From Haliotis asinina (Eukaryota > Mollusca > Gastropoda > Lepetellida > Haliotidae), in the NCBI RefSeq assembly GCF_037392515.1, contig NC_090283.1, positions 18,074,501 through 18,138,500 of the forward strand: a stretch of DNA of 64,000 nucleotides, read 5' to 3'. How positions within the stretch are numbered: the stretch's first letter is position 1; each line of letters begins with the position of its first letter. The notes under the pieces were generated by a model that was not told the origin of the DNA, did not search any database, and saw nothing but the letters and a program-made list of their open reading frames with translations. This document shows, piece by piece, positions 22,017 to 32,429 of the stretch. The position numbers and the translations under genes are program-made.

Positions 22017-24023
22017 TTCTTCTTCATCATCATCATCATCATCACCACCACCACCACAATCATCATCACCATCTCCACCATTACTACAACCAACAACACG
22101 ACCATCATCATCACCAACACCAACATCACCACCAACATCATCAGCAACATTAGGAACATCACCATCATCGTCATTATGATTGTTCTTTGGCTCATCAGTA
22201 ATACTCACGGGGGATCGTCGATGCATTTAAACTGCAAGTTCCGGTTTCTTATATCACCTAGAAGGTCAACTATCGATCCATTAGTGCACGTCTCTCTGTC
22301 ACAGAAGAATACAGACAATCAATATTTGTGAAACATCATCTGTGATGCACTGGAAACAGCAACTATGGCGGCTGAGTGAGTGAGTGAGTGAGTGAGTGAG
22401 CCCCTTATATCAACGTTCAAAAACATCATTGCAAGGGACCAACAAATTGGCTTTTAGTATTGCACCCGTTTGAACGGTGACTTTTGTGAGAGACATCTTC
22501 TACATTAGATTCAAAGGACTTAAATGTCTCATTATGAGCATCGTGATCCTATCCCCTTTGGTGTTTAATGCATCAAGCAAACATTCGGTGTACTCCACCT
22601 TATCAAAACCAAACCCCAATCCCACCCTAAGCCCCAAAAGGCCATTTTTGCGCGTCAGATGTAGAACAAACCGAACATTGTATTGGTAGTTGATAAATGT
22701 GTAAGATTAGATTTTACTTAACTCGCTCAAGTGACAAGGTTGCTTATCCTAAAAGAGGATGAGATAAAAGTGGGTGGCAGCACCTTTGAAACATGTGCCA
22801 GTATCACGCCGCGAATCACAAAGAGGGGGCTTCACATATTGAAGGGAATCAAACGTCTTCGGCGTGACAAGCGAACACTTTAAACAGTAGGCTAGCCTGC
22901 CGCCCGTGTAACGAACGATGGGTTGCAAGCCCATTTCCTGATGTAAATATGAGTGTTGCGTTCATCAACACATTTTGGTCATTCCATAAACACTTACCAT
23001 CTCTCATGAAGCCTATAATATTACAAGAAACCATCAATGCGGCAGTCAGGTCTTGAAATCAACGATCGATTGCTAGTTTTAAGATAATATGTCTTGATGT
23101 AACAAATATGACCCTAAAACTCGTCAAACAGTGACTGGTTGTGTTTTCTGTAATTAACACAAAATATATAGCTGGTTTTGTATAAATTTATATTCGACTC
23201 GTGAAGGCCCGGATAAAGACTTCAGCAACTCCTGCTTGCCGTAAGAGCCGAATAACGAGATCGGCGGTGACTTAGTTGACACAATGTCATCGATTCCAAA
23301 TTGTGCAGAACGATGTTCATGCTGTTGATCAGTGGATTGTCTGGTTCAGACTCGATTACAAACAGACCGCCACCATATAGCTGGAATATTGCAGAGTGCG
23401 ACGTAAAACTAAACTCACTCCATCAGTCAGGTAAATACATTTTCCCAAATTCATAAAAACAGATATTATGTTATATATTATGACCGTCCACACGTCAGCG
23501 GTAACTATCGATCAGACTAGGAAATATCTTACAAACTACAGGTGAGCATTAACACACCGAAAATGTCGCAATTACTAATCACGTTGTCATAACAACCAGA
23601 TCCTTGTTCGTCATTATAGTCACAACTTAGGTGTTCGCGGTCGCATCAAAGAAACTCATAACGCGGGATCTCACACGCGGTCAACAGATAGTTATGGATA
23701 AATATGAAAAGTGACTACTGATTAAAAGAACACTTAATATCCCGTGGACGCTGCATTTGACAAATTACTGATGAAGTCACGTGGCATGGAAATCCGTCTT
23801 TAGACCGAATCTCGTTTGCCTTAAGGATGTTTTTGATCGTAAAATGAAGACGGTCTCCTCGTTAGTAAGATTCAGACACCTTCGTCATATTAGTGGAGAC
23901 GAAATCTGTGACTGAAATGATGTATGCGCGTGTGTGTGAGGGGGCGAAGGGATCTGGGGGCGTGCGTTCGCGTGTGATTTGGTGAAAGAATGTAATATAA
24001 TATGAAACAACCCAGGGGGTTTG

Positions 24024-24085
<62 letters not shown>

Positions 24086-27000
24086 GAGGCATTCGATCAG
24101 CATTTTTCTGCGACCCACGTGGCGACTTACGGGAACATTGAAATATCAGGCAACTGCAGACTGCCACTCCCCGCACAAGCACACACACGTATAACTCACC
24201 TGGCCGGACCACCGAGGGCATGTGTCACTAACACTACCACTTGGACACTGTCGTCAAGATTCGGCAACTCGTGTTTAGCGAAGAAGCTGGAAGTACGACG
24301 ATTGCTTTAGCAAGCAGATACAAAACAATCACCCACCTAAAGAGTAAGGATGCTCGTTATGTTCATTTTTTTCTCTTTAATAAGTCCAGTATTATTACAT
24401 TCACTGCGAAAAGGTGACTTTATCAGGTGAACAGATTAACAACTTACCTCTGTCTGCTGTATGCTGGTTTGCCGTCACGTGACCCGTCAAGCACAAGTGT
24501 GACCACGCCCTTTGCAGATTTGGCAAACTTTAAAGAGATATAATATGTTACATAGTTGCACATTGACGAGAAGATCGGCAATATTACAGCTAAATATCAT
24601 GAACATCGATCTGCGCATTGGGAACCGATGAATTGTTACTGTATTCTTTGCACGTATTTAGTGATTTTTTGTAACGAACAATGTGATTTGATATAGCAAA
24701 AAAGGTTGAACAAGACCGTCAAACTTTCCTTGAGGCCGAGCCTCCTTCTGAGATTACCACGATTACCAGATTCCTGTTTGTTAGAGCAGACAGAACACGC
24801 TAGATGGCGTGTTTCCAAGGATTAGAAGGTGCGTAGTATTACGATATGCAAGTGATTAGATGTATCAAATATTTCTGATTAATATTTATATATCCATTTG
24901 GCTGGTTATTGTACCAAACTGCTCAATAGGACGGGTCCCAATAAACAGGAAACGAGACTGTTGTGTAAACATTGTCCGGTTTGTCGCCTCTTGTAGACAT
25001 GACCTGTGCAGCGCATGTCTTGAAACAGTCCCGATTTCAAAGATATTCCTTATTGTAGGCACAATTAATAAGGCAGAATGCTGCCAATGTGTCTGTAAAC
25101 GTAGAATCACTCATTTTCAGCTTAATATAGCAATACTCACTGTTGCGGATGCGGAGGCCCAGAATGACTCACTGGCCTCCAGAGGACAATCTGTCCACGA
25201 GGGGCACCGACTTGAGTTCATTCCACTGGGATCGGACGCTGACCCACACCACACGATGCTGTTAGCCAGGTACCCGATTAGAGTGTCCTCGAGGGTCACG
25301 TATCGGCCACTGTCCTGGGCATACTCGTGGGCAATGACGTAGGTCCCTGACCAGAACATCGCCTTAAAATGCAAACAGTGTCAATGGAGATAGACCTTAT
25401 TTTTTCGGTTGGTTTGTTGTTTTAAGCCGCACTAAGCCATGTTTCAGCTATATGGCGCTGGTCTGCAAATAACCCAGTCTCGACCAGACAATCCAGTGAT
25501 GACCATCCATCTACGCAACTGGGTTACGATGACATGTGTCAGCCACGTCAGCGAGTCGGACCACCCGATCGAGTTAGTCGCCTCTTACGAAGAAGACCAA
25601 TTCAAACCCGGATATTCGCAAGTACCTTAACCTTTGAGGACCCGTGAAGGTCCAGGGTAGAATAGGCCTTAAGCAACCCATGCTTGTCATAAAAGGCGAC
25701 TATGCATGTCGTAAGAGGCGACTAACGGGATCAGGTGGTCAGGCTCGCTGACTTGGTTGACACATGTCATCGGTTCCCAATTGCTTCAGACGTGTATCAG
25801 GTTACTTTAACAGAATTATTAATTCTTAATAGAATAAGTAAACAGGACATCAATGAGTGCACACACTGATTCTAGCGCCGCTTTTGTACAATATTTTATT
25901 TAGATTTATTATGACATGTAAGTTTCAGGTACCAGGAAGTCTTGAGGGATGCAATATACGACTTCAGTGGCATCTAACCAAGATCCATATCATGACGAGC
26001 CGAAATAAGGTGAGTGCCAGGTTGGATAACACAGGGTGCAACCTATTTACGCTTTTGGTATGACTGACTACAACTTCCCAGTGTCACCTTGATCAGGACA
26101 AATCTCTTATGTACATGTCAGTTAGGCTACATGTAATCTCACGAGAAGGGCGTTTGGATAGTTTGCCTGCAAGCCTTTTTAAACTGCAGTGTATAATAAT
26201 GGGGAGAATTGTCACGCAAAGGAAACACCAATATTGTATGGAAGCCCCATATAACCGGTGAAGATGAAAGGGTTTACCTTGTTTACGGGCAAGTCTTGTC
26301 TAGCCATGTCCATGAATTCCTGGTAGTTCTGCATGGAGAGGGAGCAAGGGGCTTGGAAGGAGAAGGATTTAAAGAATGCATTCCACAGGGCTTCACAGTC
26401 CACGTCGACGTTCGTCCTGGAAATAAAAGGTGGAACTACATATTAGAGTATGAGTGAGATTAGTTTTACACCGGTTTTAGCAGTATTCCAGAAATGGGCT
26501 TCACGTATTGTAAGCTTGTGGGGAATCGAACCAGGACTGAGCGAACGATTCATCCACTAGGCTAACAACCGCGTCTCTAATATCATAAGTGAGTGAATGA
26601 TCAATATCAAGGCAGTGCACACCAGAAATAGGCTTCTCACATTTCACCCATGCCCAGAACCGAACCCGGTCTTGGGCGTGACGAGCGAGCGCGTCAGCCA
26701 TTAGGCTACCCCACCTCAACTCATGAGAAGCAAGGCCTCACGGAGTGTGATGTTAATGACCCACACACCAACATCCTAGCTATGTGACGGCGGTATGTGG
26801 ATAAATCTGGACTAGACAAACCAGTGGTTGATATAATGAGCCTCAATCATTGTTTCCGGGGTACGTTGACACTCAATTTTAAACTTTGACCGAGCCTGCG
26901 ACCATTTAGTCGCCTCGAACGACCAGTACAGGTTCTTTTTGACATATCTGAGATATCTTTGGGTCTGCATGAGCAAATACATCAGATATACCAATCCAAT

Positions 27001-30000
27001 ATTTGTTGGTAATAAATAGATGAATTTAGATAATAGCAAAGGCGCTTGTGCCTGAGAAAAACATTTTGAAATATTGTCTTAGTGATGACCCCCAACTCAA
27101 AATGCATCACAGTATAAAAACATAATGGCGTTCTTTGAATCATTTCAAGTCGGATGTTCTCTCAAATTTATATGTTTTTCTTTTAAATTTTCCCAAAGAA
27201 GCCTGTGTGATAGCCCATCGGGTAGATACCTTACCACAATAAAACACTATTAATTCCTACATTGGAATACTTTGATTGACTTGAATAACCCCGTAAGTAA
27301 TTAAACATGTTTTCGTGAATTGCTACAAAGTTACAGTTACCTGTTTGGAACCGTTTATTTATGTGTGAAAGGTCCACATGTTGCATCTCCAGTGAACATA
27401 CCATTTCGTAACAGACTGTACAGAAAATCTCAAAATATTATCACTTTTCAAAACGTTTAATTCATGCACCTCATGTGTTTCGATACCACGAAAGGGAAAT
27501 TTATTCATTCAAGCTTAAAATGACACATTGTCCTGCATCCTGTTAGGGATTATATTAGTTCAAAGTTTTATGAGACAGGAAAACTTTTTGAAGACGGGAA
27601 CAGGTACAAACAAATCCAAATCGTTGAAGAATCAGTGGAAAACACACACCTTCTATCTAAAAAATACACTCAGAAAATCTGTACATCCAAATTGACGACC
27701 GTGAGCCCTTCGGTATTAGGTTTAATATATAATAATCTCTACTTGAGCAGACATGTTTTCATCGTACATGAGACATTTTGAGTTTAAGTCTGACAAATTA
27801 AGATTAATTTGATAATAACGTTGTATGTTCTCATTGGACCTTCACGTCATTAGCGTTACAATAAAATGCATTTACGAGTGTGTGGGTATGTGTGCGTTGG
27901 TGGGGGTGGTGTGTGTGTGTCTTTGGTGTGCGCAGTTTACATTTCTGATTGTTTAGATTTTGAAATAAAGACATTTAACCCGGAAATACTAATATCAACA
28001 ACAATAAAACAAAATCTGCTGTTCAGAGGTGTGAATGGGCAACGAGGCCGGGTATGGTCCTTCCTATGTATGGTATAACTAAAACACGCGCCCGAGAACA
28101 CATATTTTCGGATCCTTCAATTGTCAGTCCTTAATTTCGGATCTCAGCGTGTAACCGCGGTGCGTGCGGGTTTCACAGTGACACCGCGTGGCCGGGGCGA
28201 CCCTCAGTCCGATATGATATTTCGGATCAACGTTCTGACACTTGCGTACTTGATGTTCGCTATTAAGGCCGACACGAGCTCACATGGCGTAACGTGACAA
28301 TGCAAGCCATCGGGTGATGCAGCCACAACTATGAAACCACCAGCTACCGTTAAACGCTCGCCAGTTGACGCGGTCCCCGTTAATCCAGTTAAGTTTCGGA
28401 TCTTTAAGACTATGGGCCATCCTGACAGTACAAATTCGGATCGGCAAACCTCGGTACGCCTTGAACTGACCATACGATCTGTAAGCTTATTCATCCTTTG
28501 CCTATTTCAAAATCAGACCAAACCGGAGTTAAATGTGCATAATGTCTCGGTTCCCCATTGAATTTTATTTTATTTTATTTTATTTTATTTTATATGAGGA
28601 CACGTGAATATATGCTATACATATGTATAGATACACTAATTTTCAGCACTAAATAAAATGTGTTTAGTGTGTGTTGCACTGTCTAAGGTGAGATTCGATG
28701 TTTTACTGTGCGAATGATGTTTGTATCAAAAAGTGAAAAATCACGATCTGCGATATATAACTTTATAATCGCCCCTTGCCTAGTATGATGACGTCATGCA
28801 GCATCCCACTGCACTCTAATTCACGTTGCCTCAAATAAATCACGTTTTGTAACTATGGTTCAATTAATATAGGTAGAAGAACTACGGTATAGTCTACAGT
28901 TTGGTGACTTCACTTTTATTTGCCTTATCTTTTGTCTCACTCAGCAATTTTCTAACTATATGACTACTTTCAGTAAATAATCGAGTCTGGATCAGACAAT
29001 CAAGGTTTACTTCATGGGCATCCAACTGTTGTATTCTCCTTGTCAGAAAAAAAGACTCTCCATTTTTGCTTATGTGTACTGGTCTGTCTTTTACTGTCAT
29101 ATAAGTTTATTTAGTGTCATTTATTATCTAAATTCTTTACAATTATTTTAAGCAAACGGTGTCTCCAAAACATTGCCGCTTTGGGCAATAAAGGCTGTAG
29201 CAAAATGGACAAAACGTGGTATATCTTTAAATGTGACGAGACCACGACAGATTTTTATGTTGCTCCGTTAATTTCGTCATGACATATATATCTCTCGGAT
29301 AGTTTCTTGCCATTTTGTTAATCAGATGTAATTGTAAGGAAAGACTGTTCAGCAGGCGATGATTGATTGTTTTGTTGTTTTCAGCCGCACTCAACAATTT
29401 TTAAGCTATATGACGGCGGTCAGCAAATAATCGAGTCTGGACCAGGCATTCCAGTGATCAACAGCAGGAGCATCTATCTACGCAACTAGGAACCGATGAC
29501 ATGTGTCAATCAAGTCAGCGAGACCTACCATTCGATCCCGTTAGTCGTCTTTTACGACAAGCGTGGGTTACTAAAGTTCCATTGTAGCGTTAACAGTGGT
29601 AATCTTGACTTTTATATACAAGTATATGTCACTATATGTATAGTTTCCATCTACAACTGAAAAATATATATAGTTTTATATAATATATGTTATCATTTGT
29701 GCAGTTTTATAATCATTATTGAGAAGCTCTTCCATCGTATCCACATTGTGATGTTCATTATGCCAATCGCTTGATTTTCTGGTTCAGACTCGATTATTTA
29801 AAAATGCAATCGTGTTGGTGGGATATACAACAATAAACAAACAACAAACAAACAAATTTAAACAATATACACTGGAAATATTCACTTCTGCTTCCTTGGA
29901 AACGAAAATATAGGAAATTATTATGAAAAATTAAAGATACAACTGTCTCTTGCATAACATGTCTATAAAGTTTCACAGTACACGTCTTTCGACTTACTTC

Positions 30001-31854
30001 ACAGCACTGAATGTAGTGCCATTTCAACACTATTTAATACCTTTTTGTTTAATACCATTATTGGAAAACTCCAGGATTATTTCTTGAATAGTCACTGAAG
30101 CGTACATAGAATATCTTTAGTCGGAATTTGTAAAGATTTAACGTGTAAGGATACATTCCTTAGGCTCATCGTTGCATTGGAAATTAATTAAAGTTAAGAG
30201 TAACTTGAGACATCCTACATAGAAGCCTGCAAGCAGCATGTGACATTTTACGTCTTTTACGCACATTAATAAACAATGTCTGTAACAAAAGATGTAACAA
30301 ATGTTATATTTCCGATACGACTTCCACAGAGTACAGTTTGTAGGACGCTTTGGAGGTTGAGTGCCATCGGAGATTCGAACCAACGCTCTCAGATGCACCC
30401 AATCGACAGTACCCAGTGAGCGATCTCACCCACTCAGCCCCAGCGAGTTCCACAAAGCGTATAGTATTCCCAGAAATTATTGAGAATCATGTTGCGTCAT
30501 GTAACTCATTACGTTTATTAACATCTGGCGTTTTACTTACATAAACATGTTAAAACATCATCCTTTTACAGTCTCAGTCTTGTTTTAGTACTTTGTTAGA
30601 CCTCCTCGCTCAACAATGCATGCCTGAATACGCCTAGGCACGCTACCCATCAAAGATTGTAGGTAATCGTGTGATAGGGTATCCCAATATTGGACCACTT
30701 CGGCCTTCATATCTTCAATATTTCTCAGTCCCTTTTGGTTTATTCTGTCCTTCATGACTCCCCACACATTCTCAATTGGGTTTAGGTCTGGGCCAGTCTA
30801 AAACTTGAACATTTTCGCCCGACAACCACTGTTTTGAGTAGCGCGCAGTGTGTTTGGGTCATTATCATGCTGGAAAATCCAATCATCTTCATACAATGTT
30901 TGTGCTGTCGGAAGAAGGTGACCATTTAGAATGTCAACGTATCTTTCTTTTGTCAAGTTTCCCGTGAAAACACACAATGGCGTCACTCCGCGAGCCGATA
31001 TGCCACCCCACATGTGAAACTTCGGGCTATGTTTTGGTCGCTAGTAGATAGGTTTGACAGTATCTTTGGTCCAAATTTTCACACAATTAGGGAAAAGCCA
31101 AACAGAACTTTCATCCGAAAAGAAAAAATTATCCCAATCTTGATTTTCATGAGCCCGACACCAGTTTAAACGTTTTTCCTTTTGTGCATCTTTCATCAAC
31201 GGCGAGGGAATTCCACGTTTTTTCACCCAATTAAGTCTCTGTAAATCCTGCCTAACTGTTTCATTGCATACCTGAGGACTTCCTCTGCTAATCATTTCAT
31301 TTCTGATGTTCTCAACACTTTTCAATTTGCCCCTACTCACAATCTGCCCAAGTCTTCGGCGATCCACAACACTGAATTTCCAAGGCCGACCTGCCCCTGC
31401 TTTGTGCTCTATCCCGGTTCCTGTTTGAATATTCTTCAAAGTTCTGTAAACTGTAGACAGAGGAATACCATGTCTACAAGCTAACACTTTAGCATCAGCC
31501 TCACCCCTTTCAAAATCATCTAGAATGAGCTTTCTTTTCTCTCTTGCTGTAAATTCTGCCATGTCAACACAGGAAGCCGTCTGCTCAGACAAGGGAGATA
31601 ACTCTTGACGTAATGAGCTGCCTTCTAAGCCTTCAAGGGTTGTCTCCCTTATTTAGTATCCTTAGTGCGTAGTGAAAGCCCTTTTTCCAATCTTAGCATC
31701 ATTAGAAAAAAAACAAAGATTTTCTCAATAATTTCTGGGAACACTGTATGTGTGAAAAGTTTAGTCAAGATCACGTGCTTTGTGTACACCTCTGACAAGC
31801 GTAACCTCGCACGGCCGAAAGTATGAATGAACAACTGAAAAATAAAATGCACAT

Positions 31855-31889
<35 letters not shown>

Positions 31890-32241
31890 CACACACACAC
31901 ACACACACATACATACATACACCCCTTATATAACCACCGTCATTTCCAATATGCAAACAATATAACCAGTTAATTATACACAATCCGGTGCAGGCGTCTA
32001 AGCAATAACATTACGTTTCCTTGATTTTTACTTTAAAATAAACTTGAAAACGCTCTTAGTAATTAAGAGACTTGGACACTTACATCGTCATCAACGTTTT
32101 GTATTTAATGAGGTTGTAGTCCCAACATCGGCCGACAAATATTTCCGACAGGTGAGGCGTCGTTCCAGGGTTGTCACTGATGACGTCATGCATAAATGAC
32201 GTCATCACAAGGAGTGACAACAATGTTGTGATCGTCCTCAT
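19396..32241 (-). CDS. Secreted ADP-ribosyl cyclase, CD38/BST1 family (7 coding exons, 298 aa)
   Basis: Exons (minus): 32084-32241, 26278-26416, 25141-25362, 24448-24527, 24200-24286, 22209-22295, 19396-19519; every junction is GT-AG and phases match (2,0,0,2,2,2). The family turns NAD into cyclic ADP-ribose and, by base exchange on NADP, NAADP, both calcium-releasing messengers. Seen: a signal-peptide-like N-terminus (1-22); exactly ten cysteines after it (39, 60, 77, 138, 152, 158, 232, 253, 265, 274), as needed for the family's five disulfides; FWSG with W103, TLEDT with E124, SFWAS with W167, and KHELPNL with E206, matching recalled Aplysia W77, E98, W140 and catalytic E179. N133 and F201 match Aplysia N107 and F174 rather than CD38 D155 and T221, which favours cyclase over hydrolase output. 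Length is close to the 282-aa Aplysia enzyme. No C-terminal membrane anchor was seen. The gene appears intact. Confidence 0.93.
19789..19828. repeat. (TTTA)n microsatellite
   Basis: About ten ATTT units in cyclase intron 6. Confidence 0.95.
20158..20283 (-). mobile_element. Family B SINE in cyclase intron 6
   Basis: Head boxes (reverse of GGGGACTCGAACCC and AACGCTTTAACCACTTGGC) with the tail cut away. Confidence 0.75.
21519..22160. repeat. CAT-rich array with higher-order structure, 640 bp
   Basis: Runs of ATC/TCA alternate with CCACCTCCACAATCATC and TCCACATTCATCATATTC blocks; a block of about 180 bp (21540-21720) is repeated almost exactly at 21722-21880 and in part after 21893. It lies about 50 nt inside cyclase intron 6 from its donor. 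Confidence 0.95.
22209..22295 (-). other. ADP-ribosyl cyclase exon 6
   Basis: Acceptor TCTTCTGTGACAG| and donor CCCCC|GTGAGT. It encodes CTNGSIVDLLGDIRNRN then LQFKC, the same layout as CD38 with two disulfide cysteines. Its donor lies about 50 nt from a long CAT-rich array in the next intron. Confidence 0.88.
22374..22400. repeat. (GTGA)n microsatellite
   Basis: Six to seven GTGA units; same motif as the SINE/LINE tails but without SINE sequence attached. Confidence 0.9.
22797..22905 (-). mobile_element. Family B SINE fragment in cyclase intron 5
   Basis: Shows the CGCCGAAGAC-side head in reverse (TCTTCGGCGTGACAAGCGAA) with a shortened body. Confidence 0.68.
23200..23428 (+). mobile_element. 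Family A repeat in cyclase intron 5
   Basis: Head ACTCGTGAAGGCCCGG, a deleted middle, and a near-intact end GGAATATTGCAGAGTGCGAC with the tail CTAAACTCACTCC. Confidence 0.78.
24023..24088. repeat. (GA)n microsatellite
   Basis: About 60 bp of GA with few interruptions, in cyclase intron 5. Confidence 0.95.
24200..24286 (-). other. ADP-ribosyl cyclase exon 5, catalytic Glu exon
   Basis: Acceptor TACTTCCAG| and donor GCCAG|GTGAGT. It encodes SFFAKHELPNL with catalytic E206 and the Aplysia-type Phe F201 five residues before it. The acceptor's pyrimidine tract is weak, but frame and homology fix it. Confidence 0.88.
24448..24527 (-). other. ADP-ribosyl cyclase exon 4
   Basis: Acceptor CTCTTTAAAG| and donor CAGAG|GTAAGT, phase 0 in and 2 out. 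It encodes GVVTLVLDGS, aligned with Aplysia GEVTYMVDGS, which places it without doubt between the neighbouring exons. Confidence 0.88.
24567..24630 (-). mobile_element. Short family A fragment next to cyclase exon 4
   Basis: Matches ATGAACATCGATCTGCGCA and GGGAACCGATGA only; it ends about 40 bp from the exon's acceptor side. Confidence 0.5.
24648..24905 (+). repeat. Unnamed dispersed repeat, copy 2
   Basis: Second copy of the 5890-6125 repeat, inside cyclase intron 3. Shared blocks include AACAAGACCGTCAAACTTT and AGTGATTAGATGTATCAAAT. Confidence 0.65.
25141..25362 (-). other. ADP-ribosyl cyclase exon 3, active-site exon
   Basis: Acceptor GCATTTTAAG| and donor GCAACA|GTGAGT, both phase 0. 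Its 74 codons hold W103, E124, N133, W167, S171 and three cysteines. It is the longest and best conserved exon of the gene. Confidence 0.93.
25415..25610 (-). mobile_element. Family A repeat in cyclase intron 2
   Basis: Tail bases lost; body from AAGCCGCACTAAGCC to GTCGCCTCTTACGAAGAAG. It lies about 50 bp from exon 3 and is followed by an oppositely oriented copy. Confidence 0.75.
25639..25790 (+). mobile_element. Family A repeat, 3' truncated, in cyclase intron 2
   Basis: Complete head and first half (ACCCGTGAAGGTCCAGGG to CGGTTCCCAATTGC), then an abrupt end. Confidence 0.8.
26278..26416 (-). other. ADP-ribosyl cyclase exon 2 of the coding part
   Basis: Acceptor TTTATTTCCAG| and donor AACAAG|GTAAAC. 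It encodes 46 codons including DCEALWNAFFKSFSF, which aligns with Aplysia DCSALWKDFFKAFSF. The split codon at its start gives Met53. Confidence 0.9.
26451..26574 (-). mobile_element. Family B SINE beside cyclase exon 2
   Basis: Lies about 35 bp upstream (gene sense) of the exon acceptor; tail damaged, B box GGGAATCGAACC visible. Confidence 0.75.
26588..26716 (-). mobile_element. Family B SINE, second of a pair
   Basis: Same orientation as the copy just before it; B box side AGAACCGAACCCGGTCTTGG, A box side CAGCCATTAGGCTACCCC. Confidence 0.75.
26747..26935 (-). mobile_element. Family A repeat, third element of this cluster
   Basis: Diverged: CTATGTGACGGCGGTATGTG, CTGGACTAGACAAACCAGTG and TTTAGTCGCCTCGAACGACC; tail lost. 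Confidence 0.65.
28105..28442 (+). promoter_or_regulatory. Cluster of five TTCGGATC motifs
   Basis: TTCGGATC at about 28107, 28136, 28221, 28395 and 28435, all in the same direction, four of them preceded by CAGT within 5-12 nt. The surrounding stretch is GC- and CpG-richer than its neighbours. Function unknown; lies in the intron between the first two coding exons of the cyclase gene. Confidence 0.4.
28562..28592. repeat. (TTTTA)n microsatellite
   Basis: Six pentanucleotide units. Confidence 0.92.
28934..29035 (-). mobile_element. Family A fragment in cyclase intron 1 of the coding part
   Basis: CTCACTCAGCAATTTTCTAAC and AATAATCGAGTCTGGATCAG; the remainder is unrecognisable. Confidence 0.6.
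29372..29582 (-). mobile_element. Family A repeat
   Basis: Nearly complete body (CAGCCGCACTCAACAATTTT to CGTCTTTTACGACAAGCGTG) without an ACTC tail. Confidence 0.77.
29735..29800 (+). mobile_element. Short family A fragment
   Basis: Only TGATGTTCATTATGCCAATC and TTCTGGTTCAGACTCGATTA match. Confidence 0.45.
30346..30443 (-). mobile_element. tRNA-like SINE head next to the Tc1 element
   Basis: The reverse complement reads GGCTGAGTGGGTGAGATCGC and GTTGGTTCGAATCTCCGATG, A and B box regions of a long-variable-arm (Leu/Ser-like) tRNA. No clean acceptor stem closes it, so it is treated as tRNA-derived repeat, not a tRNA gene. It ends 19 bp from the Tc1 end. Confidence 0.5.
30462..31746 (-). mobile_element. 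Tc1/mariner element with both inverted ends and TA target duplication
   Basis: The ends are inverted: left TAGTATTCCCAGAAATTATT from 30462, right (reverse complement) CAGTGTTCCCAGAAATTATT from 31746, both flanked by TA (30460-30461 and 31747-31748). At 1285 bp it is the normal size for an element with a single transposase gene, which lies inside on the minus strand. Within the 20 bp quoted the ends differ at two positions, so the copy is neither brand new nor very old. Confidence 0.9.
30585..31562 (-). pseudogene. Tc1-type transposase, broken
   Basis: From the second Met at 31562 (MAEFTAREKRKL) an N-terminal helix-turn-helix region (DAKVLACRHGIPLSTVYRTL) and GRPWKFS linker are followed by the DDE domain: first Asp in FFFSDESSVW, second in FQHDNDP, and the Glu in the NPIEN block. 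An in-frame TAG at 31041-31043 splits the gene; a one-base indel near 30840 and a small deletion near 30795 remove the frame around the end of the catalytic domain and then restore it through to the stop at 30585. Not functional. Confidence 0.88.
31856..31922. repeat. Compound microsatellite (GACA)n (CA)n (CATA)n
   Basis: Three adjoining repeat types 110 bp beyond the Tc1 right end. Confidence 0.95.
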
Positions 32242-32261
32242 TTTCTGTCAGATGATTGGAC
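32084..32261 (-). other. ADP-ribosyl cyclase exon with start codon
   Basis: The acceptor TTATTTTAG| ends at 32262. The ATG is at 32241-32239, followed by the signal peptide and the family stretch SEIFVGRCWDYN. The donor is ACGAT|GTAAGT at 32084/32083, phase 2. The acceptor before the ATG shows a noncoding exon must lie upstream. Confidence 0.87.
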
Positions 32262-32429
32262 CTAAAATAAAGAAATAACCAAACATATGTTGCAAATAAG
32301 GGAACGATAGACGCAGGGATATGGCTGTTTAATATTACTTCAAAAATTACTTCAGGTGAAAAATATGGATGTGCATCAAAGGGATGTTGTGTCACTTTAT
32401 CCCATGTTCTTATTCCCATGTCAAGAAAA

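Noticed and set aside
21412-22195. Open frames of about 250 aa on both strands rich in Ser/Pro, His or Met
   Set aside because: They are translations of the CAT-rich array in different frames and lie in a cyclase intron; repeats whose unit is a multiple of three stay open by construction.
23862-24221. Leu/Ser-rich minus-strand frames
   Set aside because: Created by the GA microsatellite read in reverse.
24860-25342. 160-aa plus-strand frame
   Set aside because: Antisense shadow of cyclase exon 3 joined to repeat sequence; no family resemblance on the plus strand.
28204-28561. Overlapping frames of 76-96 aa in a CpG-rich stretch
   Set aside because: No homology recognised in either strand; base composition alone keeps the frames open. 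Kept only as a motif cluster.
30346-30443. Functional tRNA-Leu/Ser gene on the minus strand
   Set aside because: The box motifs are good, but I could not close the stems and no terminator T run follows; treated as tRNA-derived repeat.
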